64,000 nt of DNA from a virus. A program made the position numbers and the translations under genes. Position 1 is the first letter of the stretch. Each line of letters starts with the position of its first letter. The notes below the pieces were generated by a model. The model was not told the origin of the DNA and did not search any database. It worked only from the letters and a program-made list of their open reading frames with translations. The stretch lies in the IMG/VR virus record IMGVR_UViG_3300034102_001514, positions 61,806-125,805 of that record, one strand, 5' to 3'. This document shows, piece after piece, positions 8,334 to 15,847 of this stretch.

Positions 8334-8388
8334 CAAATATACAACATAGTTGGTTATCCGCCAAATTTGTATGTTAAATTTTTGTTAA
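8334..8388 (-). promoter_or_regulatory. Class B promoter with TTAACA repeats (glycan cassette 1)
   Basis: Minus strand: two TTAACA boxes at 8388-8383 and 8377-8372, 11 bp apart, then TTTG at 8365-8362, a 20-nt spacer, and TATATTTG at 8341-8334. The nearest repeat begins 31 nt from the -7 box, as in the other three class B promoters. A predicted start near 8330 gives a 15-nt leader. Confidence 0.75.
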
Positions 8389-8390
8389 TA

Positions 8391-8519
8391 TTATGGAACC
8401 AATCGGTTAAGAGCACGCTCCATAGCGGGCTTGTTAGCGTAATGAACATTTTGGATTTTTAACATCCATTCAATAAAGCCGAGTCGTTCGTTAGATGGTA
8501 AGGTGGGTGAGTTTTTCAT
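8391..8519 (-). CDS. 42-residue protein of unknown function
   Basis: Starts MKNSPTLPSNERLGFIEWML and ends ALNRLVP. It overlaps the end of the SWIM-type gene by 29 nt and stops within the upstream repeats of the next promoter. Codon use resembles neighbours. No recognised motif. Confidence 0.5.
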   Translation of the reverse strand: MKNSPTLPSNERLGFIEWMLKIQNVHYANKPAMERALNRLVP

Positions 8520-8673
8520 TTAATCGTTTCATATGTTTACAAGGAGTGTGTCTGCGGAATTCGCGGGCGGGACATTTACAATCCACAATTTTCCAATCTT
8601 CTACTGTGACTCGGTAATACTTTAAATTACCTTTCTTGTCACGAGAACCCATTTCTTTATACTGCCATTTCAT
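8491..8673 (-). CDS. SWIM-type zinc-finger protein
   Basis: About 60 residues. The core VDCKCPAREFRRHTPCKHM fits the SWIM pattern CxCx(n)CxH, which binds one zinc and contacts DNA or protein; here it stands alone. Residues before it (LKYYRVTVEDWKI) form the usual preceding strands. The ATG at 8673 was picked since it opens the SWIM fold directly; a longer reading runs into the upstream gene. Role unknown; perhaps a small regulator. Confidence 0.65.
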   Translation of the reverse strand: MKWQYKEMGSRDKKGNLKYYRVTVEDWKIVDCKCPAREFRRHTPCKHMKRLNEKLTHLTI

Positions 8674-8971
8674 AGACTTTCGTAATTTCTTGTTCCAAAC
8701 CTTTAACCACAAATGGTTCTGAAAATACCATTTCATGGTCAATATACTCAAAGCGCTCACCAATGGTGTTTTGCTTTTCTACAAGGTTTTTAATCGCTTG
8801 AATCACAACCTCGGTATCAGCGTAGAACATTGTATCCGAATCAATCGGCATTACAAAATCAAAACCACCCTTGGGTTTCCAATGTGGGGTTTCACCAAAC
8901 CCATCGGGCCCAATATTATAGTTTTCAAAATACTGACAGTGAACAATTACTTTAGCTTCGTTATAATTCAT
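8657..8971 (-). CDS. Unknown protein
   Basis: 104 residues from the ATG at 8971 (start MNYNEAKVIVHCQYFENYN). The HCQYFENYN and HWKPKGGFDFVM segments look conserved in character but I cannot name a family. It overlaps the SWIM gene by 17 nt. An earlier ATG at 9001 would overlap the upstream membrane gene by 26 nt. Confidence 0.6.
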   Translation of the reverse strand: MNYNEAKVIVHCQYFENYNIGPDGFGETPHWKPKGGFDFVMPIDSDTMFYADTEVVIQAIKNLVEKQNTIGERFEYIDHEMVFSEPFVVKGLEQEITKVYEMAV

Positions 8972-8975
8972 ATTT

Positions 8976-9188
8976 TTAAAATTTGAGGGGTTTTTTATCA
9001 ATTTTAGAAAGAATGTAACCCAATCCTAAAAGAAAGATGAATACACCTGATGCGTGAATTGGATATTTAAATATTAATAACAATCCAAGGAAAAATCCGT
9101 GAATGATACCAAAAAAAGCGAGAACTAATAATGATATCAGAAGAAGTCCAATTCCTAGCTTGATTAATTTTTTAGAAAACTTATTCAT
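8976..9188 (-). CDS. Small two-TM membrane protein
   Basis: 70 residues. Two long hydrophobic stretches (LGIGLLLISLLVLAFFGIIHG and FIFLLGLGYIL region) with Lys at both ends. No family recognised. First gene behind the class B promoter at 9213-9267, predicted leader about 21 nt. Confidence 0.65.
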   Translation of the reverse strand: MNKFSKKLIKLGIGLLLISLLVLAFFGIIHGFFLGLLLIFKYPIHASGVFIFLLGLGYILSKIDKKPLKF

Positions 9189-9212
9189 GTTGTATTAATT
9201 GTTATTACTATA

Positions 9213-9267
9213 TAAAGATAATCATTTTTTTTGAACTGGCAAACTTTTAATGTTAAGAAATTGTTAA
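9213..9267 (-). promoter_or_regulatory. Class B promoter with TTAACA repeats
   Basis: Minus strand: TTAACA at 9267-9262 and 9256-9251 (11 bp apart), TTTG at 9243-9240, 19-nt spacer starting CCAGTTCAAA, and TATCTTTA at 9220-9213. The distal repeats overlap the stop of the upstream gene. Confidence 0.72.
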
Positions 9268-10029
9268 ACTTTCAAGTTTGGCCTGAAGTTTAACAATCTT
9301 CTTTTGGGAATCCTTAATACGTTGTTTAGGCCATTTAACATCCCAATTCAACATCTCAACCACACCATCTTCAATCAACTTTTGTTGTTCCATTTCCCAC
9401 TCTTCTTTAGTTCCTTTGTAGTAGGTTTTATCAATGTTTTCCCATTTGTAATCATTCTTAACTCGCCACGACAACACTGGGTGGTTACCCAACTCCACAA
9501 TCAACTCCTCTTTATTCATCGGAGCCAAGTGGTCAATTCGGGCTTGGGCGGTATTGATTAGGTTTTGGTGAGTTTCAATCTCTTTTTCCAATCGTTCAAT
9601 CGTATTCAATCGTTTTTGTTTTTCAACATACTCTTTAGCCAAATCACTCATCACACGGGGCATCTTTGTTTTGGTGATGTATCGGTAGTGGAATCGTTGG
9701 ATGTTGTAACCACCAGCGGTGATGGCTTCAGTCATAAAGTTGTGGGTCTCACCACCACGACCAATCAAAGCGGAAATCTCAATTCCCTTAGCACCCTCAT
9801 ACCAATTCATTTGTTCCAACTCATCGGTGGGGAGGATATAGTTCTGAAGGGCTTTCATTAGGTCAATCACAAGACTCAAACGAATCATCTCTTCCATATG
9901 TGGAGTGATAGTCAATTCTTTACCAACTTTTTTAAGGTAATGTGCTTTCTCACTCTCAATGATTTGAGCGGTGAGGTTGTTGATGGGACCTTCAAGGTTT
10001 TTGAGGATTTGTTCTTTGATGTTCTTCAT
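9253..10029 (-). CDS. Unknown protein with coiled-coil middle
   Basis: 258 residues. Residues about 135-170 (KQKRLNTIERLEKEIETHQN) and the last 25 look like coiled coil; ISALIGRGGETHNFMTEA at about 85 is a Gly-rich turn. No family recognised. It has its own class B promoter, which suggests early expression and a host-takeover role (inference). Confidence 0.65.
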   Translation of the reverse strand: MKNIKEQILKNLEGPINNLTAQIIESEKAHYLKKVGKELTITPHMEEMIRLSLVIDLMKALQNYILPTDELEQMNWYEGAKGIEISALIGRGGETHNFMTEAITAGGYNIQRFHYRYITKTKMPRVMSDLAKEYVEKQKRLNTIERLEKEIETHQNLINTAQARIDHLAPMNKEELIVELGNHPVLSWRVKNDYKWENIDKTYYKGTKEEWEMEQQKLIEDGVVEMLNWDVKWPKQRIKDSQKKIVKLQAKLESLTIS

Positions 10030-10048
10030 ATCTCTTTTTATTACATAG

Positions 10049-10103
10049 TAAAGATACGAAATAATTTGGAACTGCCAAATTTGTAATGTTAAGTTTATGT
10101 TAA
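10049..10103 (-). promoter_or_regulatory. Class B promoter with TTAACA repeats
   Basis: Minus strand: TTAACA at 10103-10098 and 10092-10087 (11 bp apart), TTTG at 10079-10076, 19-nt spacer starting GCAGTTCCAAAT, and TATCTTTA at 10056-10049. Nearly the same sequence as the promoter at 57175-57229, 47 kb away. Confidence 0.78.
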
Positions 10104-10774
10104 ATCTTTCTTGGAAATGGTAATCTTTCTGATGTTGTTTGCGTATCTCCGTTTAGTTTTGGTTTACAATCCCAAAGATGGTCGTAGGTATCCCACTTAC
10201 CATATCCCAAATTATCATAGTCTTGTCTAAATCGTTCATATACCAACTCACGAAGTTCATTTTCATCCCAATTAGTATCCCATGTAGTGGAATTTGATGG
10301 AACTGGCCTCCATCTCATTTGTGTTGGTGTAAATGTCCAATTAAAATCATTAGGAATAAATGGTAACTTACGAAGGTCTTCCAATACTGATTCAGCGTGT
10401 ATAATATAATCAATTCTTGGTTCAAATTGAGTTATTACCCTCCATTCAGACCAAGCAGAACATCTTTCATCAGAGGACCATTTTAGAGCATCCAAAGGGT
10501 TTAGTCCATTTGGTAATTCATTTCTATCATAAATTCCATGCTTCCAATATGATACCCACCTATAATATGGATGTCTAACTGAAACTATATGTAAATAATC
10601 TTGCGGGCAATCTTCAGGCCATGCGTTTTCATGGGTAAATATCATCCTTGGATTATCCGGCTGTGGTAAATGCGGATTCAAATCCGATGTTTCTCTAAAT
10701 ACATCGGCTGTGGCTCTGCTTGCAACCTTAAACGGAGCGTGCCAGACAAACTTATGTTTGTATGACCTATTCAT
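10100..10774 (-). CDS. Sulfotransferase-like protein
   Basis: 224 residues. FKVASRATADVFRE fits the 5'-phosphosulfate-binding loop (PAPS donor), and VSVRHPYYRWVSYWKHG fits the 3'-phosphate-binding motif (RxPxxRxxS) of the sulfotransferase family. It would transfer sulfate to a hydroxyl, most likely of a glycan. It overlaps the upstream oxygenase-like gene by one base, so the two are probably used together. Acceptor unknown. Confidence 0.78.
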   Translation of the reverse strand: MNRSYKHKFVWHAPFKVASRATADVFRETSDLNPHLPQPDNPRMIFTHENAWPEDCPQDYLHIVSVRHPYYRWVSYWKHGIYDRNELPNGLNPLDALKWSSDERCSAWSEWRVITQFEPRIDYIIHAESVLEDLRKLPFIPNDFNWTFTPTQMRWRPVPSNSTTWDTNWDENELRELVYERFRQDYDNLGYGKWDTYDHLWDCKPKLNGDTQTTSERLPFPRKI

Positions 10775-11358
10775 TAATATTCAGTAGAAAAGAAAAATGT
10801 TTGAAATAGTCTTCCGTTTTCTTTATTAGTTCCAAAGTAATCTAACGACTGGTGGAATAAATCACCACGATAAAGAACCATTCTATTGTAGACATTTGCA
10901 AGTCGGTCTACTAAATCCCACTTTGTAAGGTCTTGAGAATCTATTCCAATATATCCAAGAAGTTCTCTATCTACCGAACCATCTTCTAATTTTGGAGAAT
11001 ACATAAGTCCGGTTTCTTTGTGTCTAAAAATACCAGTTCCACCACTTAATGGTGCGTTTGGTGTTAAATAAATTACACCAGCCCAAGTGTTATGCATATC
11101 TGCGTGAATCCAAGACCTTTCATATTGAGTTGTGTATTGATATGCACCATTATATTCATCGGTGCTCCATACTGTGATTTCACCAGAATGTGGTCTCAAT
11201 ATACTGCCAATGAATTCTTTTAAAGAATCATTTGCAAATGAAGTGGTTCTTTGACCGGGGTAATTTCCCTTTACTCCAAATTCTTGTGATAATGCAAATT
11301 CTCGTACATCATCAACATTATTGTAAAAATTATCAATAATTAAAGATTGAATTTTCAT
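10774..11358 (-). CDS. DUF6445-like / 2OG-Fe(II) oxygenase-fold protein
   Basis: 194 residues. Features fit the double-stranded beta-helix oxygenases: SWIHADMHNTWAGVIYL has the HxD iron pair, LYRGDLFHQSL the distal His, and GRLFQTFFF the Arg that binds 2-oxoglutarate. The overall pattern matches proteins labelled DUF6445 in marine phages. Substrate unknown. Directly upstream of the sulfotransferase with a one-base overlap. Confidence 0.72.
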   Translation of the reverse strand: MKIQSLIIDNFYNNVDDVREFALSQEFGVKGNYPGQRTTSFANDSLKEFIGSILRPHSGEITVWSTDEYNGAYQYTTQYERSWIHADMHNTWAGVIYLTPNAPLSGGTGIFRHKETGLMYSPKLEDGSVDRELLGYIGIDSQDLTKWDLVDRLANVYNRMVLYRGDLFHQSLDYFGTNKENGRLFQTFFFSTEY

Positions 11359-11374
11359 AACTAATTAATTTAAT

Positions 11375-12301
11375 TTATGCCATATTGGCGGTAATTGATT
11401 TGGGTGCGTTTTCTTTTACCCATTTGAATAAGATTTCTTTCCACAAACTTTCTGGGTAAGTTCCACTACCAGCTTTTTTAAGTGGTAAAGATAAAAAGTC
11501 TGATGGGTATTTTTCACCCTTTGGTCCTGTAATTTCGTTTCCTTCAGCATCTTTCATATACACTGTATTTTCAGGATTGTTTAACACCACATCAACTCTA
11601 CCATTCATTCCCTTTGGTAAAGCACGAGTAACAACCCCCCAAATAGTGTTTCCAGCACCCTCATGGGTTTTTAATAGGATATCTTCTGGAACTTGTCTTT
11701 CTCTTTTTTTGTTGTTCTGCATAGCAATCATATAGTTAGTCAAAACCCAAGTCAAATGAATGTTTTCAGGTTTATAACCAGCCGCTTTTAATTGAGGTAA
11801 AACTTGGGTAATGTCTGAAATGTCTTTTGCTGTGATATCAAACATAATGTTAGGTAAAACCTCGGGATTAGTTTGAGCTGCTAACATATTAGCAAGTGAT
11901 TTATCTTTTATACCCATAGCTTTAACAAGAGTATGTAGAGCCATAACGTGCTTTGGATTTCTTAAATCCATATTTTGAAGTCTATACCCATCCGCTTGGA
12001 TTTGTTTAATATTATCAATATCGGATTGTGAAATAGATTTACCATACTTGTTTAAAATTTGGTCTATGGTGATTTTACCAATACGATTTAAGATTTGAAG
12101 TTGTTTTTTCATCTCATCTACATCACGAAGTTTGTATCCAGCAGAATCCAAAAAGTTTGAAATAGCAAATCCTTTACCTGAACCAGCACCACCGGCAAGA
12201 AATACCACTTGACCATAGGGAGCTCTATTGTTGTAGGTAATAAGTTTTTCAACGAGTAATTCTTCGTTAATAACTTCTATAATCAAATCTTTTACTTTCA
12301 T
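11375..12301 (-). CDS. Zeta-toxin-like P-loop kinase with capsid-targeting-like N-terminus
   Basis: 308 residues. Walker A is VVFLAGGAGSGKGF with Lys43, followed by a DVD segment as in zeta-type kinases (RDVDEMKKQL). Such enzymes phosphorylate small molecules such as UDP-N-acetyl sugars, or nucleotides. The protein opens MKVKDLIIEV, close to T4 capsid-targeting peptides (MKTYQEFIAEA), with a possible prohead-protease site after Ile-Ile-Glu9. It may be packaged and injected (inference). Alternative: an ordinary cytoplasmic kinase. It overlaps the next small gene by 4 nt. Confidence 0.72.
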   Translation of the reverse strand: MKVKDLIIEVINEELLVEKLITYNNRAPYGQVVFLAGGAGSGKGFAISNFLDSAGYKLRDVDEMKKQLQILNRIGKITIDQILNKYGKSISQSDIDNIKQIQADGYRLQNMDLRNPKHVMALHTLVKAMGIKDKSLANMLAAQTNPEVLPNIMFDITAKDISDITQVLPQLKAAGYKPENIHLTWVLTNYMIAMQNNKKRERQVPEDILLKTHEGAGNTIWGVVTRALPKGMNGRVDVVLNNPENTVYMKDAEGNEITGPKGEKYPSDFLSLPLKKAGSGTYPESLWKEILFKWVKENAPKSITANMA

Positions 12302-12516
12302 TTTGACTTCCGTGGAAATGGACTTTTTGAAGTATTGTATGGAAAAATCTGATTGAGTTTTTGTTGTCTTGCTTTACAACCACAATCATCAGCACCAACT
12401 GCTTTAGCAATTTGTTCTGCAACTACATCTAATTTTGTAGCTGATGTGATTTTAGCAATAGTATCTCCCAATCCTTGTGATGCGGGTGATTCTGACTTTT
12501 GTGGTAAATTACTCAT
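12298..12516 (-). CDS. Small Cys-containing phage protein
   Basis: 72 residues. GLGDTIAKITSATKLDVVAEQ is followed by DDCGCKARQQKLNQIFPYN, a CxC motif that could bind a metal. Similar short proteins with the same DCGCK...LNxxFPY ending are common in phages, function unknown. Basic C-terminus. Lies between the ClpS-like gene and the zeta-like kinase. Confidence 0.7.
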   Translation of the reverse strand: MSNLPQKSESPASQGLGDTIAKITSATKLDVVAEQIAKAVGADDCGCKARQQKLNQIFPYNTSKSPFPRKSK

Positions 12517-12749
12517 AATGTTTTTATTTCTATTTTAAAATCTTCATTAAGTAGGACTTCTTGGATTCTTTTTAAATCATCAAAGTCATCACTACTTTTG
12601 ATTACACATCTACCCGTTGTATGAACTATTTCTATAATTGAATCCGAATGTAAACTCGGATACGCAAATGTTCTTTTTAACATAGAATGAACCTCACCAA
12701 ATGTGTGGATGTCATCATTTAATAAATATAGTTTATACATTAAATCCAT
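12513..12749 (-). CDS. clpS: ClpS-like N-degron adaptor
   Basis: 78 residues, like the folded core of bacterial ClpS (about 105 with its N-terminal tail). LYLLNDDIHTFGEVHSML matches the family's LLNDD start (Asn11, Asp12, Asp13), IVHTTGRCVI matches the VHTxGR motif with substrate-binding His43, and the C-terminal helix-strand (LKRIQEVLLNEDFKIEI) completes the fold. ClpS hands proteins with bulky N-terminal residues to ClpAP. The N-terminal extension that drives ClpA delivery is nearly absent, so it might bind N-degrons without delivering them. The start could also be ATG 12740. Confidence 0.78.
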   Translation of the reverse strand: MDLMYKLYLLNDDIHTFGEVHSMLKRTFAYPSLHSDSIIEIVHTTGRCVIKSSDDFDDLKRIQEVLLNEDFKIEIKTL

Positions 12750-12930
12750 CAAAAAAGATAATTTCTTCGGGAGAGTGTTTTTCTTTAAATTTATTTACAA
12801 TATCAATCACAAATTTCCAATCATTGGCAATTTCTGCTTCTATTTTTGTTTTATCGTGATATACATAAATAATATAACCACTTTGTGGGTCTATTACTTC
12901 ATCTAATTTCTTGACTTGAATCGTTACCAT
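12733..12930 (-). CDS. Small protein of unknown function
   Basis: 65 residues, mixed alpha/beta by composition (MVTIQVKKLDEVIDPQSGY at the start, EEIIFFDGFNV at the end). No motif recognised. It overlaps the ClpS-like gene by 17 nt and the gene before it by 32 nt, so it belongs to the same transcript. Confidence 0.6.
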   Translation of the reverse strand: MVTIQVKKLDEVIDPQSGYIIYVYHDKTKIEAEIANDWKFVIDIVNKFKEKHSPEEIIFFDGFNV

Positions 12931-13120
12931 TCATTATCTCCAGCATACTCAAACTTATTTTAAGATTACCACACTTTTCGTATTCTTCTAAAGCATCATA
13001 ATAATCAATTAAAGTTTGGATTATAGTTTTTTTCATTTCCAATGAAACTTCCGAGCCTTCACCTTGTGTAATAATTTCATACACTTGGTTCATAGCTTTT
13101 TGTTCATAGTTTTCTGACAT
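12899..13120 (-). CDS. Small helical protein of unknown function
   Basis: 73 residues from ATG 13120 (MSENYEQKAMNQVYEI). An upstream extension of the frame would run through the membrane-protein gene and is unlikely. Acidic and helical; no recognised family. Confidence 0.6.
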   Translation of the reverse strand: MSENYEQKAMNQVYEIITQGEGSEVSLEMKKTIIQTLIDYYDALEEYEKCGNLKISLSMLEIMNGNDSSQEIR

Positions 13121-13146
13121 AAATAGAGTTTGGAGATTTAATAAAA

Positions 13147-13524
13147 CTACATTACCCCTGAAATAATGTATCCAACAATACCAACTAAAGATGTAAACAC
13201 AATCCAAAGTGCTTTGGTGACTCCATCTTTCCAATCTTTCATCTTTTCAAACTCGGTAACCATTTTATTGTAGTAATCTTCGTTATCTTCTTGGTCCATA
13301 CGATATTCGGTATTTTTGTTTACACGAACAATAATCCCATCCTCTGGATTTAATAGTGTATATTTGATATCAGACACATCATTTTTTAAAGTAGTGTAAT
13401 TGTCACGAAGGCTTCGGATAGATTCTTCCATACGCTTTAACTCCCCATTTGGGAGTTTGGTCTTCATAGAAGCAATTTCTACAAGAATTTTTTCTAAAAC
13501 TTCTTTTTGGGATAGAGCAGCCAT
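13147..13524 (-). CDS. Coiled-coil protein with C-terminal TM (XhlA-like)
   Basis: 125 residues. A long coiled coil (LKRMEESIRSLRDNYTTLKN) is followed near the C-terminus by one membrane span (ALWIVFTSLVGIVGYIISGVM). This order resembles the XhlA holin-associated family, but length and sequence are loose. AGGAATCC before the ATG is a usable ribosome site. It could be part of lysis or a membrane-anchored tether. Confidence 0.62.
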   Translation of the reverse strand: MAALSQKEVLEKILVEIASMKTKLPNGELKRMEESIRSLRDNYTTLKNDVSDIKYTLLNPEDGIIVRVNKNTEYRMDQEDNEDYYNKMVTEFEKMKDWKDGVTKALWIVFTSLVGIVGYIISGVM

Positions 13525-13550
13525 ATGGATTCCTCGTTAAAATAAACTGG

Positions 13551-14120
13551 TTATAAATATGACTTGAATTGGTCTGAAATATAATTTTCTAATAATTCTT
13601 TGGTTTCGGAGTGAGAAAGATGTTCTACTGCAAGAATTGATTTTAACTTTACATTTGGGTATTTGTTTTGTAAAGCACCCACAGCTTTTACATTTTTGAT
13701 TGAATCATCCATAAATGCAATATCGGTGTATCCATTTTTGATATGTTTTTCAATCCAATCAGCTTTAGCTTGTGGGTCAGCATCACCCAATGCGACCACA
13801 TATACATCTAAACCATATTTGTCTTTAAAAAACTTTTTAATAGGAAATCCAATTGCTCTTGCAGTTAAGATGGTTACTTTTTTATGACCACTTGATAACA
13901 TCTTTTGAAGTATAGACAAGTTCTTTTTGATAACTTGTGGTTTATTCAACATTCTATTGAATTCTCTAAAATCAAATGTATCACCTTGTTTTGGTTCGTA
14001 TTTAGCGTATTCCGCCGGGTCCATTTTTGTTTCTGAACCATCCTTATCTTTAACATAGATGTATGATACACTTTTAGCAAGCGTATCATCAAAATCAAAT
14101 ACTCTTAATACTTTTCCCAT
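13551..14120 (-). CDS. HAD hydrolase, phage type
   Basis: 189 residues. Motif I is RVFDFDDTLAKS, motif II KVTILTARAIG, and the late acidic motif IAFMDDSIKN. HADs of this type occur in T4-like phages of marine hosts. Substrate unknown. One-base overlap with the LamG gene. Third HAD protein in the window. Confidence 0.83.
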   Translation of the reverse strand: MGKVLRVFDFDDTLAKSVSYIYVKDKDGSETKMDPAEYAKYEPKQGDTFDFREFNRMLNKPQVIKKNLSILQKMLSSGHKKVTILTARAIGFPIKKFFKDKYGLDVYVVALGDADPQAKADWIEKHIKNGYTDIAFMDDSIKNVKAVGALQNKYPNVKLKSILAVEHLSHSETKELLENYISDQFKSYL

Positions 14121-14980
14121 TATCTATAATAACCAGTGTTTCTTCTATAATTCTGAACTATTTCAGCATCCGTTAAAGCTCTCCCATAAACTCTAGCAAT
14201 ACCAAATCTACCATCAAAGTAAGAACCATCACCTTGGCTTGTTCCATCAAGAGCACCAAATGCAATACGAAATTCTGAAGCTAAATTATCCATAGGTGAA
14301 CTAAAATTTACATTTGCGGTTTGGCCTACTAAAACACCATCAATATAACCCTTTACAGGAGTTCCGTGACCCCCATAAGTTAATACAAGTTGATGCCATT
14401 CATTAAATGATAAAGCACCAGTTCCACCGGTACTTGTAATACCCGCACCGGTCCATAATCCAAATTCAACTTGACCCGATACTAATTCGATAATACTATT
14501 ATGATAGCCATCATCAACAGCACTTTGCCCTAAATGAGAAGCTATAACCCCATTATTAGTTGGATTAATCCAAACTTCAACCGACTGAGCTTCATCTTCA
14601 ATAGTTATCACTTGGTCTAAATCTGGAGTAATAATATGGTCGTTTGAAAATGTAAAATATCCAGCAGAATTCCAAGGTGGAGAACCTACAATTGTTCCGT
14701 TTCTATTGTTTTTTGAAAGGTCGTTGATTGTAGACCCACTTCCACTATATGATGCAAATATACTAGCGTCATAATACAATAGTAAATCATTTTCTACATA
14801 TGAAAGAGAACTATGAGCATATCCAAGACCAAATGTATTTCTCAAATCTTGTTGATACTCTAACCATTTTTTTTTGTTTTGCTCTTCAACAATTCTTTTA
14901 CGGCTAGCTTTTTTAGCAGCCTCTTCTATCTCTTTTTTACGAAGATAATCTTTTAAATGTGGGTTATTACTGAAATCCAT
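14120..14980 (-). CDS. LamG/concanavalin-like domain protein
   Basis: 286 residues. Residues 1-55 are charged helix (EEAAKKASRKRIVEEQNKKK), and the rest is a LamG jelly-roll: LLLYYDASIFASYSGSGSTI, then SVEVWINPTN, WHQLVLTYGG, VKGYIDGVLVGQT, and the ending FGIARVYGRALTDAEIVQNY. This arrangement is common in phage structural or host-binding proteins that recognise glycans. No signal peptide, so it is more likely virion-associated than exported. Confidence 0.8.
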   Translation of the reverse strand: MDFSNNPHLKDYLRKKEIEEAAKKASRKRIVEEQNKKKWLEYQQDLRNTFGLGYAHSSLSYVENDLLLYYDASIFASYSGSGSTINDLSKNNRNGTIVGSPPWNSAGYFTFSNDHIITPDLDQVITIEDEAQSVEVWINPTNNGVIASHLGQSAVDDGYHNSIIELVSGQVEFGLWTGAGITSTGGTGALSFNEWHQLVLTYGGHGTPVKGYIDGVLVGQTANVNFSSPMDNLASEFRIAFGALDGTSQGDGSYFDGRFGIARVYGRALTDAEIVQNYRRNTGYYR

Positions 14981-14984
14981 ATTA

Positions 14985-15743
14985 TTACTTTAAATTAGGG
15001 ATACCGCCAATTTTTTCAATTCTGGCTTTCCAAGTTTTATAAATTAAACCTTTATTGGATATTGTGATAATACCATCATCCACTAATGAATTCAAGTAAT
15101 CGTTCACCACAACTTGATATGGTCTTTTCATTGTCTTTGCTTTTGAATACAATCCGTGAATGTTAGCATCTACTTCTTTTGGTAGTAAAAAGTATTTGTA
15201 ATACAATTCGGGATTTTGGCGAATTCTAACTCTCATTTTTTCATCACCCCTTAAAACCTTTGATGCTTTTGCAAGGGCTGACTTTCTTCCGTGAGTCAAG
15301 TGTTCTACTTCGTGTCTTACCAAATCACGGAGAATCGGTTGAATCTTTGAAAAAATAGTTTCACCATCGGATGGGTGAATACCAATGTGAACTTCAATTG
15401 AAGGATATTCAGAATCAGCTTCAGCAGAACCATCAATGTAAAACTTACCCGGCTTAACACCCTCTTCACTAATAGCGAACTTCAATTCTACTTCAACACC
15501 AACACCACTTGTTGAGTCGTTGAACTCGCCAACATAAATGGTACGAGTTTCGTTTTGGAACAAATCCTGCAATGAGGTGTTTGTTTCTGGATTTTTACGA
15601 ATAGTATATCCTTTGTATTTCTTTGGGGATTCTCCTGAACCACTGCCCTTGATAGCATCTTTTACCTTTGTAAAGATTGCTTTGTTGATTTCACCCGTGA
15701 GTTTATCGTACATTCCTTCTAATATGAGTTCTTTGAGCTTCAT
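14985..15743 (-). CDS. HExxH metalloprotease-like protein with capsid-targeting-like N-terminus
   Basis: 252 residues. Zinc-site pattern HEVEH at 144-148 inside LRDLVRHEVEHLTHG, and a likely third ligand Glu190 in LLPKEVDANIHGLY. The same two-part site occurs in the neighbouring gene at 15848-16384, so they are paralogues. The start MKLKELILEG resembles T4 capsid-targeting peptides with an Ile-Leu-Glu9 cut site. Could be packaged and delivered with DNA, or serve in head maturation. The ATG sits right at the 15745-15776 promoter. Confidence 0.75.
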   Translation of the reverse strand: MKLKELILEGMYDKLTGEINKAIFTKVKDAIKGSGSGESPKKYKGYTIRKNPETNTSLQDLFQNETRTIYVGEFNDSTSGVGVEVELKFAISEEGVKPGKFYIDGSAEADSEYPSIEVHIGIHPSDGETIFSKIQPILRDLVRHEVEHLTHGRKSALAKASKVLRGDEKMRVRIRQNPELYYKYFLLPKEVDANIHGLYSKAKTMKRPYQVVVNDYLNSLVDDGIITISNKGLIYKTWKARIEKIGGIPNLK

Positions 15744-15744
15744 A

Positions 15745-15776
15745 CAAATATACGAATAAAATTTGAATTATCCAAA
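15745..15776 (-). promoter_or_regulatory. Class A phage promoter
   Basis: Minus strand: TTTG at 15776-15773, spacer starting GATAATTCAAA (20 nt), TATATTTG at 15752-15745. It lies immediately before the ATG of the 14985-15743 gene, so either that message is leaderless or the promoter serves genes further down. The 71 nt upstream of it (15777-15847) hold only AT-rich sequence with no convincing gene. Confidence 0.7.
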
Positions 15777-15847
15777 TTATTTAAAATAATTTTATGTTTA
15801 GAGTCGTTCATGTTAAAATGCCGATTGTATTAGGTTGTCTTTATAAA

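Noticed and set aside
15740-15811. 23-residue frame ending in ATGA at the protease start
   Set aside because: It reads through the class A promoter; its LDNSNFIRIF is only the promoter translated, like the LDNSK string at 58.1 kb.
15777-15847. AT-rich inverted repeat between the two metalloprotease genes as terminator
   Set aside because: The stem is only A and T and is not followed by a T-run on the minus strand.
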